This document shows positions 1-8,506 of a stretch of DNA of 64,000 nucleotides, in pieces (position 1 is the stretch's first letter; each line of letters opens with the position of its first letter). The stretch covers positions 62,001 to 126,000 of the forward strand of contig JAJZDZ010000001.1 in assembly GCA_021851325.1 (NCBI GenBank). Reading direction: 5' to 3'. Under the pieces are notes generated by a model that was given only the letters and a program-made list of their open reading frames with translations, was not told the origin of the DNA and did not search any database. A program made the translations under genes and the position numbers. Source of the stretch: Pseudomonadota bacterium. GTDB lineage: Bacteria; Pseudomonadota; Alphaproteobacteria; Micropepsales; Micropepsaceae.

Positions 1-460
1 TGGCTGCCATCACACAGACCAGGCTCTGCCCGCTGCCACGTGCTAGCCATTGCGCCAAAAAATCGAGATCAATCACGCCTTCGGTGCTGACCGGAAGGTG
101 ATCGATCTGCAGGCCCGTTTCCCGCTCTCCCAATGCCCGTACCGCCGCAGCCATGCAGTCGTGCTCGATCGCCGAAACCAGCACCCGGGAAATTGGTCTG
201 CCCTCTGCCTGGGCACCATAAAATGCCCCCCACAAAGCCAGACTGCAGCTTTCCGTTCCACCGCTGGTGAACACCACGGTGCCAGGATCGACGCCCATGC
301 GCCGCGCCACCAGCGCACGGGCCTGTTCGATGATGGCGCGCGCGGTGCGGCCGGAGCGGTGCACGCTGGAGGCATTGCCGCCAGACCTGAGAGCCCGCAA
401 CATCGCCGCGCGCGCTTCGCGGCGCGGTGGCGTGGTGGCATTGTGATCCAGGTAAATCAT
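1..460 (-). CDS. Cysteine desulfurase, NifS/IscS type (partial, C-terminus beyond window)
   Basis: PLP enzyme that takes sulfur from cysteine for Fe-S cluster assembly. About 153 N-terminal residues are visible, running off the left edge. They start MIYLDHNATTPPRRE, the usual N-terminus of class V cysteine desulfurases, followed by a TSGGTESC cofactor-binding segment near residue 70 and an EH pair (SAIEHDC) whose His normally stacks on PLP. The ATG at 460 lies 7 nt after the iscR stop and no in-frame start lies upstream, so it is probably co-transcribed with iscR. In alphaproteobacteria this pair usually opens a SUF operon (sufB, sufC, sufD), which would lie to the left; that is inference. 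The active-site Lys and Cys are outside the window. Confidence 0.92.
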   Translation of the reverse strand, partial: MIYLDHNATTPPRREARAAMLRALRSGGNASSVHRSGRTARAIIEQARALVARRMGVDPGTVVFTSGGTESCSLALWGAFYGAQAEGRPISRVLVSAIEHDCMAAAVRALGERETGLQIDHLPVSTEGVIDLDFLAQWLARGSGQSLVCVMAA

Positions 461-467
461 CCGCGTC

Positions 468-932
468 TCATTCGGCGGCCACAGCCTGCAGGGCAGCCAG
501 GGCGTGAGCCCGCCCCAGAACCCGGCGCTCCACCACATCGGCGAGCGAAACCGTGGCCAGAAATACATGGATATGCCGGCCGAGTTCCTCCCACAGGTCA
601 TGGGTAACGCACCGTCCTGCCGAGCCGGTGCAGCCCTTGGCACTGCCTTCACGGCAGCGCGTCGCGGTTATAGGCTCGTCGACGGCAAGAATGATGTCAG
701 CGATACGGATGTCCTCAGCGGACCGGCTGAGGCGGTAGCCGCCTCCAGGGCCGCGCACGCTCTTGACCAGCCCCCCCCGCCGCAGCTTGGCAAACAGCTG
801 CTCCAGATAGGACAGTGAAATTTCCTGCCGTTTGGCGATCTCTGCCAGCGAGACCGGCCGGTTTGCCGCCTGCTGTGCCGCCAGATCGGCCATCGCCATA
901 ACCGCATAGCGTCCCTTGGTGCTCAACCGCAT
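468..932 (-). CDS. iscR: Rrf2-family Fe-S cluster regulator IscR
   Basis: Transcription factor of 154 residues that senses Fe-S status and controls cluster assembly genes. The N-terminus (MRLSTKGRYAVMAMADLA) is the winged helix of the Rrf2 family; residues 54-70 contain the wing with GPGGGY. The cluster-ligand region has Cys93, Cys101 and Cys108 followed by His111, which matches the three-Cys-plus-His pattern of IscR with slightly longer spacing than in E. coli. This supports a [2Fe-2S]-binding regulator and not a cluster-free Rrf2 protein. It is followed 7 nt later by a cysteine desulfurase gene. A sigma70-like promoter with an overlapping inverted repeat sits at 1062-1100, suggesting autoregulation. 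Confidence 0.92.
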   Translation of the reverse strand: MRLSTKGRYAVMAMADLAAQQAANRPVSLAEIAKRQEISLSYLEQLFAKLRRGGLVKSVRGPGGGYRLSRSAEDIRIADIILAVDEPITATRCREGSAKGCTGSAGRCVTHDLWEELGRHIHVFLATVSLADVVERRVLGRAHALAALQAVAAE

Positions 933-1240
933 ATCGACCCTCGTCTTTATCCTCTGCCGGCGAACTGCCCGTGTTTATGCTTGCTTTTTCAGGGCCGCTT
1001 CGGTGTAGAAACGGCTCCCCACCCGCTGTTGCGGCGCAGCGCCGCTCCGACGGAGGAAGGGGATATAGATATTCCGACTGTCATGGTCAAGAATTGAACG
1101 CGCCATATAGACCCTCATTCCCGGGACATGCTGCCTCACCCGGGGCTTTTTGCAACGGACCTGGGTCGCAAGGGGAAGGAAAGTCAGAGTGAAAACATCA
1201 GTTATTTGCCCCGCAGCCCTGACAAGCCGGAGAGCTCTTC
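933..1240. other. Divergent intergenic region iscR / hydrolase
   Basis: About 308 nt without a convincing gene. It holds the iscR promoter and operator candidate (1062-1090) and an apparent iscR leader of roughly 120 nt. The plus-strand half leads to the hydrolase gene and ends in a GGAG ribosome-binding site. I do not see a strong plus-strand promoter. Confidence 0.6.
1062..1090 (-). promoter_or_regulatory. Probable iscR promoter with overlapping IscR-like operator
   Basis: On the minus strand a -35 TTGACC (1090-1085) and a -10 TATATC (1067-1062) are separated by exactly 17 nt, about 130 nt before the iscR start. The -35 and spacer are covered by an imperfect inverted repeat with two GAC half-sites (plus strand CCGACT at about 1074-1079 and GGTCAAG at 1085-1091). 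It resembles the GACT...AGTC core of type 1 IscR sites in enterobacteria. The promoter match is good; the operator assignment is inference. Confidence 0.55.
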
Positions 1241-1894
1241 ATGCCTGACATCATTCTGCCCGGCCCCGCTGGGCGCATCGAAGCCCGCTATCAGCGTCAG
1301 AAGAGCCCCGGGGCTCCGATGGCCCTGGTGCTGCATCCCCATCCGCAGTTCGGCGGGACCATGAACAACCCCTTGGTCTATGATCTCTTTCACATGTTCC
1401 ACCGGCTGGGATGCACCGCCGTAAGGTTCAATTTCCGGGGTGTGGGGCGCAGCCAGGGCGCCTTTGATTCAGGCGCCGGAGAGCTATCTGACGCGGCCGC
1501 GGTATTGGATTGGATGAACACCCTTTACCCCAATCCGTCCTTTGTCTGGGTATGCGGCATTTCTTTCGGCGCCTGGATCGGCATGCAATTGCTGATGCGC
1601 CGACCCGAGATCACCGGCTTCGTCTCGATCGCGCCGCCTGCAAGCATGTATGACTTTGCCTTTCTTGCCCCCTGCCCGGCCTCCGGGCTGATTGTTCATG
1701 GCACCCGCGATCAGGTGGTGCCGGAAGCTGATGTGCAGAAGCTGGTCGACCGGCTGACGGCGCAAAAAGGTATCAAGATCACCTACGACAAGATCGAAGG
1801 CGCCAACCACTTTTTCGACAAGCATGAAGGCGAAGTGCTTGAGGCCGTCGAAGCCTATGTCTCAAGAACGATGGAGCACCCGAACGAGCGCTAG
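1241..1894 (+). CDS. Alpha/beta hydrolase (COG2945-like), unknown substrate
   Basis: Protein of 217 residues with the alpha/beta hydrolase fold. The LHPHPQFGG segment (about residues 31-39) and the NFRGVGRS motif (64-71) are typical of a short family often found beside iscR in alphaproteobacteria. The predicted triad is Ser108 in GISFG, Asp157 in GTRDQ and His190 in GANHFF. There is no signal peptide, so it should be cytoplasmic. The start has a GGAG ribosome site about 9 nt upstream. Its divergence from iscR suggests shared control, but the substrate is unknown and I would not assume a direct role in Fe-S assembly. Confidence 0.85.
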   Translation: MPDIILPGPAGRIEARYQRQKSPGAPMALVLHPHPQFGGTMNNPLVYDLFHMFHRLGCTAVRFNFRGVGRSQGAFDSGAGELSDAAAVLDWMNTLYPNPSFVWVCGISFGAWIGMQLLMRRPEITGFVSIAPPASMYDFAFLAPCPASGLIVHGTRDQVVPEADVQKLVDRLTAQKGIKITYDKIEGANHFFDKHEGEVLEAVEAYVSRTMEHPNER

Positions 1895-1925
1895 GGTGTT
1901 TCCGAGGTCAGCCGCAACCTCGGGT

Positions 1926-3026
1926 CTACCGGGGCGCACGACACAACCGGCCGCCGCGCATCGGCTCCGGCACACCTGTGGTGCTGGGCACGGAGAGGGC
2001 GAGGCCACGCTCAGACCGAGCAGCAAGGAAGGCGAACGCCTCGGCTTCCAGAAAATCGCCCCGCCAGCCTAGGTTTTCGGCTGTCATCACCGGGGCGTTC
2101 AGACGCTGACGCAGTTCTGCCATCAGCGCAGGATTATGCCGCCCGCCTCCACACACCACCCAAAGCTGAGCTGGCTGGGCAAAGTGCGCGCGCGCACGCG
2201 CGATGGCGGCGGCAGTAAAGGCGGTCAGTGTCGCAGCACCATCGGCCGCATTAAGGTGCTCCACACTGCGCAGGCCAAAATCCATACGATCGAGTGACTT
2301 GGGTGGGCGACGGGTGAAAAAATCATGCGCGAGCATTTTTTCCACCACCGTCTCATGAACATGCCCCGCTCGGGCCAGGCGGGCATCTTCGTCCAGCGGC
2401 CGGCCGGTGTGCCGCAAGGCCCAGTCATCCAGCGGGGCATTTCCCGGCCCGGTGTCAAAGGCCAACAGTTCATCCTGACCCACCCAGGTGACGTTGGCGA
2501 CCCCACCAATGTTGACCACGGCTACCGGCGGCTTAACCCCAGCCTCAGCCACCAGGGCGGCATGATAAAGCGGCACGAGAGGAGCCCCCTGCCCCCCCGC
2601 ACCCACATCCGCAGTTCGAAAGTCGTGAACCACATCGATTCCCGTGAGCTGGGCCAGACGCGCGCCATCACCCAGTTGTAATGTCCAGCGCTGCTGGGGC
2701 CGATGCAGCACCGTTTGTCCATGAAACCCCACCAGAAAGATTGCCTCAGCCGACAGGCCAGCCTGTTTGAGGAGGGCGTCAACGGCATCCGCATGGGCGT
2801 CCGTGAGCGCCCGTTCCACCTCGCGCAGTTGCTGCGGCAGCGGCGCGCCCGCCTCGAGCTCCGCGGCACAGTCGATCGCCGCACGCAGCTGGGCGCGAAG
2901 GTCCGGAGGATAAGGCTGGGTCAGGGCCTCGCCCAGAGCCCCGAGCCGAACCCCATCGGTTTCCAGCAGCGCCGCATCGATACCGTCGAGCGATGTTCCG
3001 CTCATCAGCCCGATCACTTTATGCAT
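1926..3026 (-). CDS. anmK: Anhydro-N-acetylmuramic acid kinase
   Basis: Cytoplasmic kinase that phosphorylates and hydrolyses 1,6-anhydroMurNAc during peptidoglycan recycling. The 366-residue protein opens with the family signature GLMSGTSLDGID (residues 6-17), the phosphate-binding loop of this ASKHA kinase. It also has HGQTV, NIGGVANVTW and a late VCGGGRHN segment, all expected in AnmK. Length is normal for the family. It is divergent from tyrS across 48 nt, a common arrangement in alphaproteobacteria. Its recycling role fits the cell-wall enzymes encoded at 8.5-15.6 kb. A GAAGG ribosome site precedes the ATG. Confidence 0.95.
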   Translation of the reverse strand: MHKVIGLMSGTSLDGIDAALLETDGVRLGALGEALTQPYPPDLRAQLRAAIDCAAELEAGAPLPQQLREVERALTDAHADAVDALLKQAGLSAEAIFLVGFHGQTVLHRPQQRWTLQLGDGARLAQLTGIDVVHDFRTADVGAGGQGAPLVPLYHAALVAEAGVKPPVAVVNIGGVANVTWVGQDELLAFDTGPGNAPLDDWALRHTGRPLDEDARLARAGHVHETVVEKMLAHDFFTRRPPKSLDRMDFGLRSVEHLNAADGAATLTAFTAAAIARARAHFAQPAQLWVVCGGGRHNPALMAELRQRLNAPVMTAENLGWRGDFLEAEAFAFLAARSERGLALSVPSTTGVPEPMRGGRLCRAPR

Positions 3027-3074
3027 GGCGAGCCTTCTGCTACAGACGCTGACTTTCTTAACCGAGCTTGACCA

Positions 3075-4337
3075 ATGTCCGATAGTCCCAAGCGCTTCAA
3101 ATCAGAATTCCTGCGTCAGTTCGTGGCGCGCGGGGCCTTTTACGATTGCACCGATCCGGAAGGGCTCGACGAGTTGTTCACCGGCGGCCCGGCAACCGTC
3201 TATATCGGCTTTGACTGCACCGCCGCGAGCCTTCACGTCGGCAGCCTCGTGCAGCTGATGACGCTGCGGCGGCTGCAGCAGGCCGGACACCGTCCCATTC
3301 TGCTCATGGGGGGCGGTACAACCAAGATCGGCGATCCCTCCGGCAAGGACGAAGCCCGCAAGCTCTTGTCAACCGAGCAGATCGAGGCCAACAAGCGGTC
3401 CATCCTTTCCGGCATACGCCATCTGCTGCATTTTGGTGACGGACCAAGCGACGCCATCATGGTCGACAATGCCGATTGGCTGGACCGCCTAGAATACATT
3501 CCATTCCTACGTGACTATGGACGTCATTTTTCGGTCAATCGCATGCTGACGCTCGAAAGCGTCAAACTGCGGCTGGACCGCGAGCAGCCTCTGTCGTTCC
3601 TCGAGTTCAACTATTCCATATTGCAAGCCTACGATTTCGTTGAACTCTATCGTCGCTATGGCTGCCGCGTGCAATCAAGCGGCTCGGATCAGTGGGGCAA
3701 TGTCGTCTCCGGCATCGATCTGGGTCGGCGGGTTGAAAACGTCCAGCTGTTCGGGCTGACGACGCCGCTCATCACGACCGCCTCGGGTTCTAAAATGGGT
3801 AAAACGGCAGCCGGCGCGGTGTGGCTCAATGCTGACCTGTGTTCTCCTTATGAATACTGGCAGTTCTGGCGTAACACCGAAGACCGTGATGTCGGCCGCT
3901 TTCTGCGCCTGTTCACAGAGCTTCCTGAAGCCGAAATTCGCAGACTTGAAGTGCTCGAAGGCGCCGAGCTCAATGATGCCAAGAAGTGTCTGGCAAACGA
4001 AGCCACGGCGATCCTGCATGGCCGCAGCGCTGCCGAAGCTGCCAGCGAGACCGCCCGCCGCGTGTTTGAAGAAGGTCAGCTTGGTGCATTGCTGCCAACC
4101 ATAGAGCTTCCAGCGAGCAGCTTTCCCCTGGGCGCACTCAGCCTCGCAGTTGCAAGCGGCGTCGCAGCCTCCAATTCCGCAGCCCGTCAGCTCATCGCCA
4201 ATCACGGTTTGCTGTTCAACGACGTCCTGGTGAGCGATCCGCGCGCAGAAGTCACCCTGTCCGACGTTGGTCCGGACGGAGTCATCAAGGTATCAAAAGG
4301 CAAGAAGCAGCACGTCCTGGTGCGGCCGGTGGGCTGA
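3075..4337 (+). CDS. tyrS: Tyrosyl-tRNA synthetase
   Basis: Class I aminoacyl-tRNA synthetase of 420 residues that charges tRNA-Tyr. The HIGH equivalent is HVGS at residues 54-57, and the KMSKS equivalent is KMGKT at 240-244. The tyrosine-binding pocket appears around YIGFDCTA and QSSGSDQWGN. The last ~70 residues (SNSAARQLIANHGLLFND onward) form the S4-like RNA-binding domain that contacts the anticodon arm. The stop codon lies only 3 nt from the stop of the convergent AsmA-like gene, so there is no room for a terminator between them. Confidence 0.97.
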   Translation: MSDSPKRFKSEFLRQFVARGAFYDCTDPEGLDELFTGGPATVYIGFDCTAASLHVGSLVQLMTLRRLQQAGHRPILLMGGGTTKIGDPSGKDEARKLLSTEQIEANKRSILSGIRHLLHFGDGPSDAIMVDNADWLDRLEYIPFLRDYGRHFSVNRMLTLESVKLRLDREQPLSFLEFNYSILQAYDFVELYRRYGCRVQSSGSDQWGNVVSGIDLGRRVENVQLFGLTTPLITTASGSKMGKTAAGAVWLNADLCSPYEYWQFWRNTEDRDVGRFLRLFTELPEAEIRRLEVLEGAELNDAKKCLANEATAILHGRSAAEAASETARRVFEEGQLGALLPTIELPASSFPLGALSLAVASGVAASNSAARQLIANHGLLFNDVLVSDPRAEVTLSDVGPDGVIKVSKGKKQHVLVRPVG

Positions 4338-4340
4338 CAC

Positions 4341-7300
4341 TCAGGGACCCGGTTTGCCGTTCTGATGTCCCGGCGCTGGCCGGGCCGGAACGGGTGCCGT
4401 GGGAGTGCCCTCGAAAATCCGCCTCAGGATCCCGGGTGCCAACACTGAAAGCGGATTTACGCTCACGTCAGGCTCTTCGGCATTGCCCCTAACAGCATAC
4501 GAAAAGCCGAAGATACCCTCACCTTTCTTTGATACCAGCACATCGCCAAGGACCGGGATGGCGCCGAGGATCGAGTTGAGACCGTATATTGGGACCAGCG
4601 CGCCCTCGAGTGCCACGGTGTCGTTGCGCCGGTCAAAATAGCCGCTGCCGGTGACCCCTATGGCCGGTCCGCTGGCGCGGGCATCGACGATGTTGAGAAT
4701 TCCTGCATCCATGCGGAACGGCGCCATCAGTTTGTCGACAGCGATCCCCTTTCCACCCATGAGATTGATCAGTCCCGTAAGTGATCCTGCGGAAAACAGG
4801 CGGGTCAGAAAGGGCTGGTGTATCACGGTAAAGTTCGTCATATGCAGAACGCCCCGGTAATCAATGATCCGCTTGGCCGCCAACTCGCGCGCGGTCGGTT
4901 TGGGCGACAAGGTGGCAGTGAGTTCGAGATGGCCACCGCGAATGGAGCGAAAGCCGAAAAGACCGTTGAGGAGTAAGCCGGCATTGGCGGCTTGCAGGCG
5001 CAGGCGTCGCGTCCCGCCGCTGACCAGGATATCGGCCGAGACCTTGGCGGTTTTGGACAAGTCACCACTCAGGGCCAGCGTCTGTGGCCGGTCGCCCACC
5101 CCGCTCGCCGAGAAGGCAAAAGGCGACAAAACCACGCCATCATGCAAGGCGAGGCGATCAAGATTGGCATTAAACTGGAACGGCAACTCAGAGGGCGTCG
5201 CTTTATGCCCATGCGAGGCGGTCAGCTTGAGGCGATCGAGACCCGTGCCATCGGCCGAACGCCCAGAGATGCTGATGTTCAGTCCGGTTGTAGTGCTATT
5301 GATAACACGCAGGGCAAAATCATTTCGCGGTCCAGCATGCAGCTGCGGCATGACGAGCTTCACGAGTTTGCCGTCACTATTGAACTTCGCCGTACCCTGC
5401 CCATGCAGCGAGGCCCCTTTCAGCACCATCTGCCCGGACGCGATCTGCCCCTGATCAAGACGCAGGTGAAGCTGCATCCAGGCCGGAACACCTGCCGGCT
5501 TGTGATAATTGATGAGGTTGAGCGTGACGGTCGCCGGATCGAGTACGGCCTTTATATCTGCCGAACGGATATCGCCCCGATGACCGGCAAGCTTGGCGTC
5601 AATGGCCACCGGACCGGCCAGATAATCGCCAAAATCAAATCCTAGGCGGGCCCGCGCTGCGGCATCAAGGATTCCACGTGCCGTGATATGCGTGGTAGTG
5701 GGATCTTTGGAACTGAAGTTTTCATTCCAGCTCGCGTCCAGCAGTGCCCCGGCATAACCGATACGTCCCGCCACCTGCAACGCCTTGTTATTGACGGAGA
5801 ACGTTGCGGTGCCATTGCGGATACGATGGCGACCAATGCTGAGCGCAAGGTCTTGCACCTTGCCCTTCACGCGGATTGCGACGTCCTTCATGGCTACGTT
5901 GCGCTGCGCCGGGACCTCGACCGCCAGATCAATGCTCGCCTTTCCACGCGCCGTCCGTGACGCAACATGGAATTTGCTGGGATAGCGAAGCGGTGGCATA
6001 TCGATCAGCGACAGCACATCACCAAGTGCGCCCTCGACGTGACCACGAACGTGAACCACGTTGCTGGGCAGGTGCAGCTGGGCAATGGCTACGGAGCCTG
6101 CGCTGAGCTTTAGCACTCCACCACTTGGAGGGGTGATCATGGCGGAACTGACGCTGGCATGAAAGGCATCGCCGGAGAGCACTCCGGTGCCTGAAACCGC
6201 AGTCAAAGGGGCAAGGCCGCCCAGATAGGATATTGTCGCCCCACGGATCGGAAATTTGATCGCGATCCCGTTATCCGGAAGCACGGGCGCATCGAGGGCG
6301 CCGGCCGGCAGATCGATACTGAAGGTGGCAGGCCCAACTGCACCAGCGCTGACGTTGTGTGCAATCCATGTCCGCGCATCGCCTACCACGTCCAGCGGCC
6401 AGTCTTGCAGCAGATCCTTTACCGAGAGCGCAGCAAGATGGCCCTGGATAGAGATTGCTGGCGAGCTCTCTTTTGCAAGCGTCACCGTACCCGCTAAGGC
6501 GGCCGACAATGACCCGCGCACGAAGCGAAAATCATTGATGACGATCTGGTGCTGCGCCTGGGAGTAGCTGACACGGACCTCGCCGTGGGCCGGTAGCGTT
6601 GAGCCCGGCATGAGTGCCGGCATGCGTACCATCAGCCGGTCTAGATCAAGATCGACCTCAGCCGTCTTGAGGCCACCATGGACGTCAAAGCCGAGATTTC
6701 CCCACCCGCGTAGACGCCCGGAGAACTGTTTGCCCGAAACACTCGCATCGTCGATCAGGACCCGTCCCGTGCGGCCATCATAACGGCCGATCAGATGCAG
6801 CGAGCTGATCTGAAGCGTATGCTGGAGGGCATGGAACTCACCGTGCGCCCCGAGACCAAAATCGGCGTATGCAAGGCGACTTGCGCCCTGGTCGAGGCGA
6901 AAATTGGCCCGGATACTGGTCTTGAGCGCATAGGGTTTAAGGAACGACAACGCCTGCGCACCGCGACCCAGTGCGGACAACTCGAGCCCGGTCAGTTCGA
7001 TGTCGCCAAAGGCGGCCTTTTTGCCCTGCGGTACGACAAGATGGGCGCGAAGCTCTGCCGGTCGCCCCGAAACATCGAGCTCGGCAGCCAGATTGGCGAC
7101 CATCTGGGCAGGCTTGGTACTACGCCGTGCGATCAATAACTGCGCGGAAGGAGAGACGACAAAGAGGCCGCTGGGCTCGTCATAGAACGCGAACCGTGCC
7201 CGCCGCACTGCGAAGCCCTGAAGTCTGGACCGTCCACTCTGCTCGCTGAGGATCTTACGCAGACGGGCGAGAAGATCGCCCTGTCCGCGATCGCCGACGA

Positions 7301-7754
7301 CGCCCAGATGCAAGGTGCCATCCTTGGTGCGAACCAGTGTCAGCTGGACGCCGATCAGGGCGATGCGCTTGACCACAAGCCTGCCGGCAAGCAGTGGGGC
7401 CGCGGCCAGATCGATCTCAGCCTTGGGAGCCTGGGCGATGATGCGCTGCCGATGATCGAAGATGCGAGCGCCCAGGATGGCAACATTGACGCGTCCCTCC
7501 GAGCGTGACCACTCCAGCGCCGCGCTGTCATAGCGGATGCCAAGTCCTGGAACCGCCTCATTGATGGCTGAGGCGATCTGGCTCGAGAAAGGACCCAGCG
7601 ACACCGGACCCGAGAGCAGCCGCACCCCCGCACCCAATACGAAGAACACGGCCGCAATGATAATGCCGGCGATGGTCAGGCCTGCCCAACGACCGGAAAG
7701 ACGGAGCTTATGAGGTTTCAATCCGAAAGACTTTCGACCATCCCGGTGGCTCAT
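4341..7754 (-). CDS. AsmA/YhdP-like envelope protein (DUF3971 + AsmA-like C-terminus)
   Basis: Protein of 1137 residues. A short basic N-terminus is followed by one membrane helix (about residues 25-45) and then a long beta-rich periplasmic body. The opening SINEAVPGLGIRYDSAALEWSR region and the late YRGVLHMTNFTVIHQPFLTRLFSAGSLTGLINLM region are those of YhdP-type proteins. Relatives in the AsmA/TamB group are thought to form bridges that carry phospholipids to the outer membrane; transport here is inferred. The C-terminal tail is Pro-rich. It is convergent with tyrS and divergent from the peroxiredoxin gene. Exact domain borders would need profile searches. Confidence 0.85.
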   Translation of the reverse strand: MSHRDGRKSFGLKPHKLRLSGRWAGLTIAGIIIAAVFFVLGAGVRLLSGPVSLGPFSSQIASAINEAVPGLGIRYDSAALEWSRSEGRVNVAILGARIFDHRQRIIAQAPKAEIDLAAAPLLAGRLVVKRIALIGVQLTLVRTKDGTLHLGVVGDRGQGDLLARLRKILSEQSGRSRLQGFAVRRARFAFYDEPSGLFVVSPSAQLLIARRSTKPAQMVANLAAELDVSGRPAELRAHLVVPQGKKAAFGDIELTGLELSALGRGAQALSFLKPYALKTSIRANFRLDQGASRLAYADFGLGAHGEFHALQHTLQISSLHLIGRYDGRTGRVLIDDASVSGKQFSGRLRGWGNLGFDVHGGLKTAEVDLDLDRLMVRMPALMPGSTLPAHGEVRVSYSQAQHQIVINDFRFVRGSLSAALAGTVTLAKESSPAISIQGHLAALSVKDLLQDWPLDVVGDARTWIAHNVSAGAVGPATFSIDLPAGALDAPVLPDNGIAIKFPIRGATISYLGGLAPLTAVSGTGVLSGDAFHASVSSAMITPPSGGVLKLSAGSVAIAQLHLPSNVVHVRGHVEGALGDVLSLIDMPPLRYPSKFHVASRTARGKASIDLAVEVPAQRNVAMKDVAIRVKGKVQDLALSIGRHRIRNGTATFSVNNKALQVAGRIGYAGALLDASWNENFSSKDPTTTHITARGILDAAARARLGFDFGDYLAGPVAIDAKLAGHRGDIRSADIKAVLDPATVTLNLINYHKPAGVPAWMQLHLRLDQGQIASGQMVLKGASLHGQGTAKFNSDGKLVKLVMPQLHAGPRNDFALRVINSTTTGLNISISGRSADGTGLDRLKLTASHGHKATPSELPFQFNANLDRLALHDGVVLSPFAFSASGVGDRPQTLALSGDLSKTAKVSADILVSGGTRRLRLQAANAGLLLNGLFGFRSIRGGHLELTATLSPKPTARELAAKRIIDYRGVLHMTNFTVIHQPFLTRLFSAGSLTGLINLMGGKGIAVDKLMAPFRMDAGILNIVDARASGPAIGVTGSGYFDRRNDTVALEGALVPIYGLNSILGAIPVLGDVLVSKKGEGIFGFSYAVRGNAEEPDVSVNPLSVLAPGILRRIFEGTPTAPVPARPAPGHQNGKPGP

Positions 7755-7879
7755 ACACCACCCGATCGACCCGCCGGCCCGAGAGCCTTGCGCCGCATCG
7801 CACCACTGTCTTATCGCCTAATCGCGCTCTACAGTAAACGCTGAGCGCGCAGGGCGCCCAAGGGGATGAAGGAGGATAT

Positions 7880-8365
7880 ATGAGCAAGTCTGACGCCACG
7901 CAGGAACTCAAGGCCGGTGACCGGGCCCCCGCCTTTAAAATGCCCAGCGATGGTGGCGGGCAGATCACCTCGGCAAGCCTTAAAGGCAAGCCCTACGTCC
8001 TCTATTTCTACCCCAAGGACGACACCTCCGGATGCACCAAGGAGGCCATCGCCTTTTCCGCTGCCAAAAAGCGCTTTGACGCCCTCGGCGTCACCGTGAT
8101 CGGAGTCTCGAAAGACAGCGTTGCCAGCCATGACCGCTTCAAGTCCAAGCACAAGCTCACCATCACTCTTGCCTCCGATCCGGAAACTGCCACCGCGGCG
8201 CTCTATGGCACCTGGGTGGAAAAGAGCCTCTATGGGCGCAAGTATATGGGAATGGAGCGGGCAACATTCCTGATTGGGGCTGACGGAAAGATTGTCCGGG
8301 TCTGGCGCAAGGTGAAGGTACCCGGCCACATCGAAGAGGTTCTGGCGGCCGCCAAGGCTCTGTGA
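7880..8365 (+). CDS. bcp: Bcp/PrxQ-type thioredoxin-dependent peroxiredoxin
   Basis: Cytoplasmic thiol peroxidase of 161 residues that reduces H2O2 and organic peroxides. It has the peroxiredoxin fold with FYPKDDTSGCTKEA at about residues 43-56; Cys52 is the peroxidatic cysteine. The usual second cysteine five residues later is replaced by Ile57, so it should act as a 1-Cys enzyme or use an external thiol. No other Cys is visible in the protein. A GGAGG ribosome site ends 4 nt before the ATG. It is divergent from the AsmA-like gene and precedes the M23 peptidase. Confidence 0.93.
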   Translation: MSKSDATQELKAGDRAPAFKMPSDGGGQITSASLKGKPYVLYFYPKDDTSGCTKEAIAFSAAKKRFDALGVTVIGVSKDSVASHDRFKSKHKLTITLASDPETATAALYGTWVEKSLYGRKYMGMERATFLIGADGKIVRVWRKVKVPGHIEEVLAAAKAL

Positions 8366-8506
8366 GGAAGCCGCCTGAAGGCGCCCACCCGACCTCTATT
8401 TTTACCTGCAAAAAAACAGGCAAGGCCTTGAATTTTCTAGGCAAGCCTGTCTCAAATACGGCCCGGAAAGGGACCGCGCCATCGGCGCAGCTGGGGATGC
8501 TACGAG

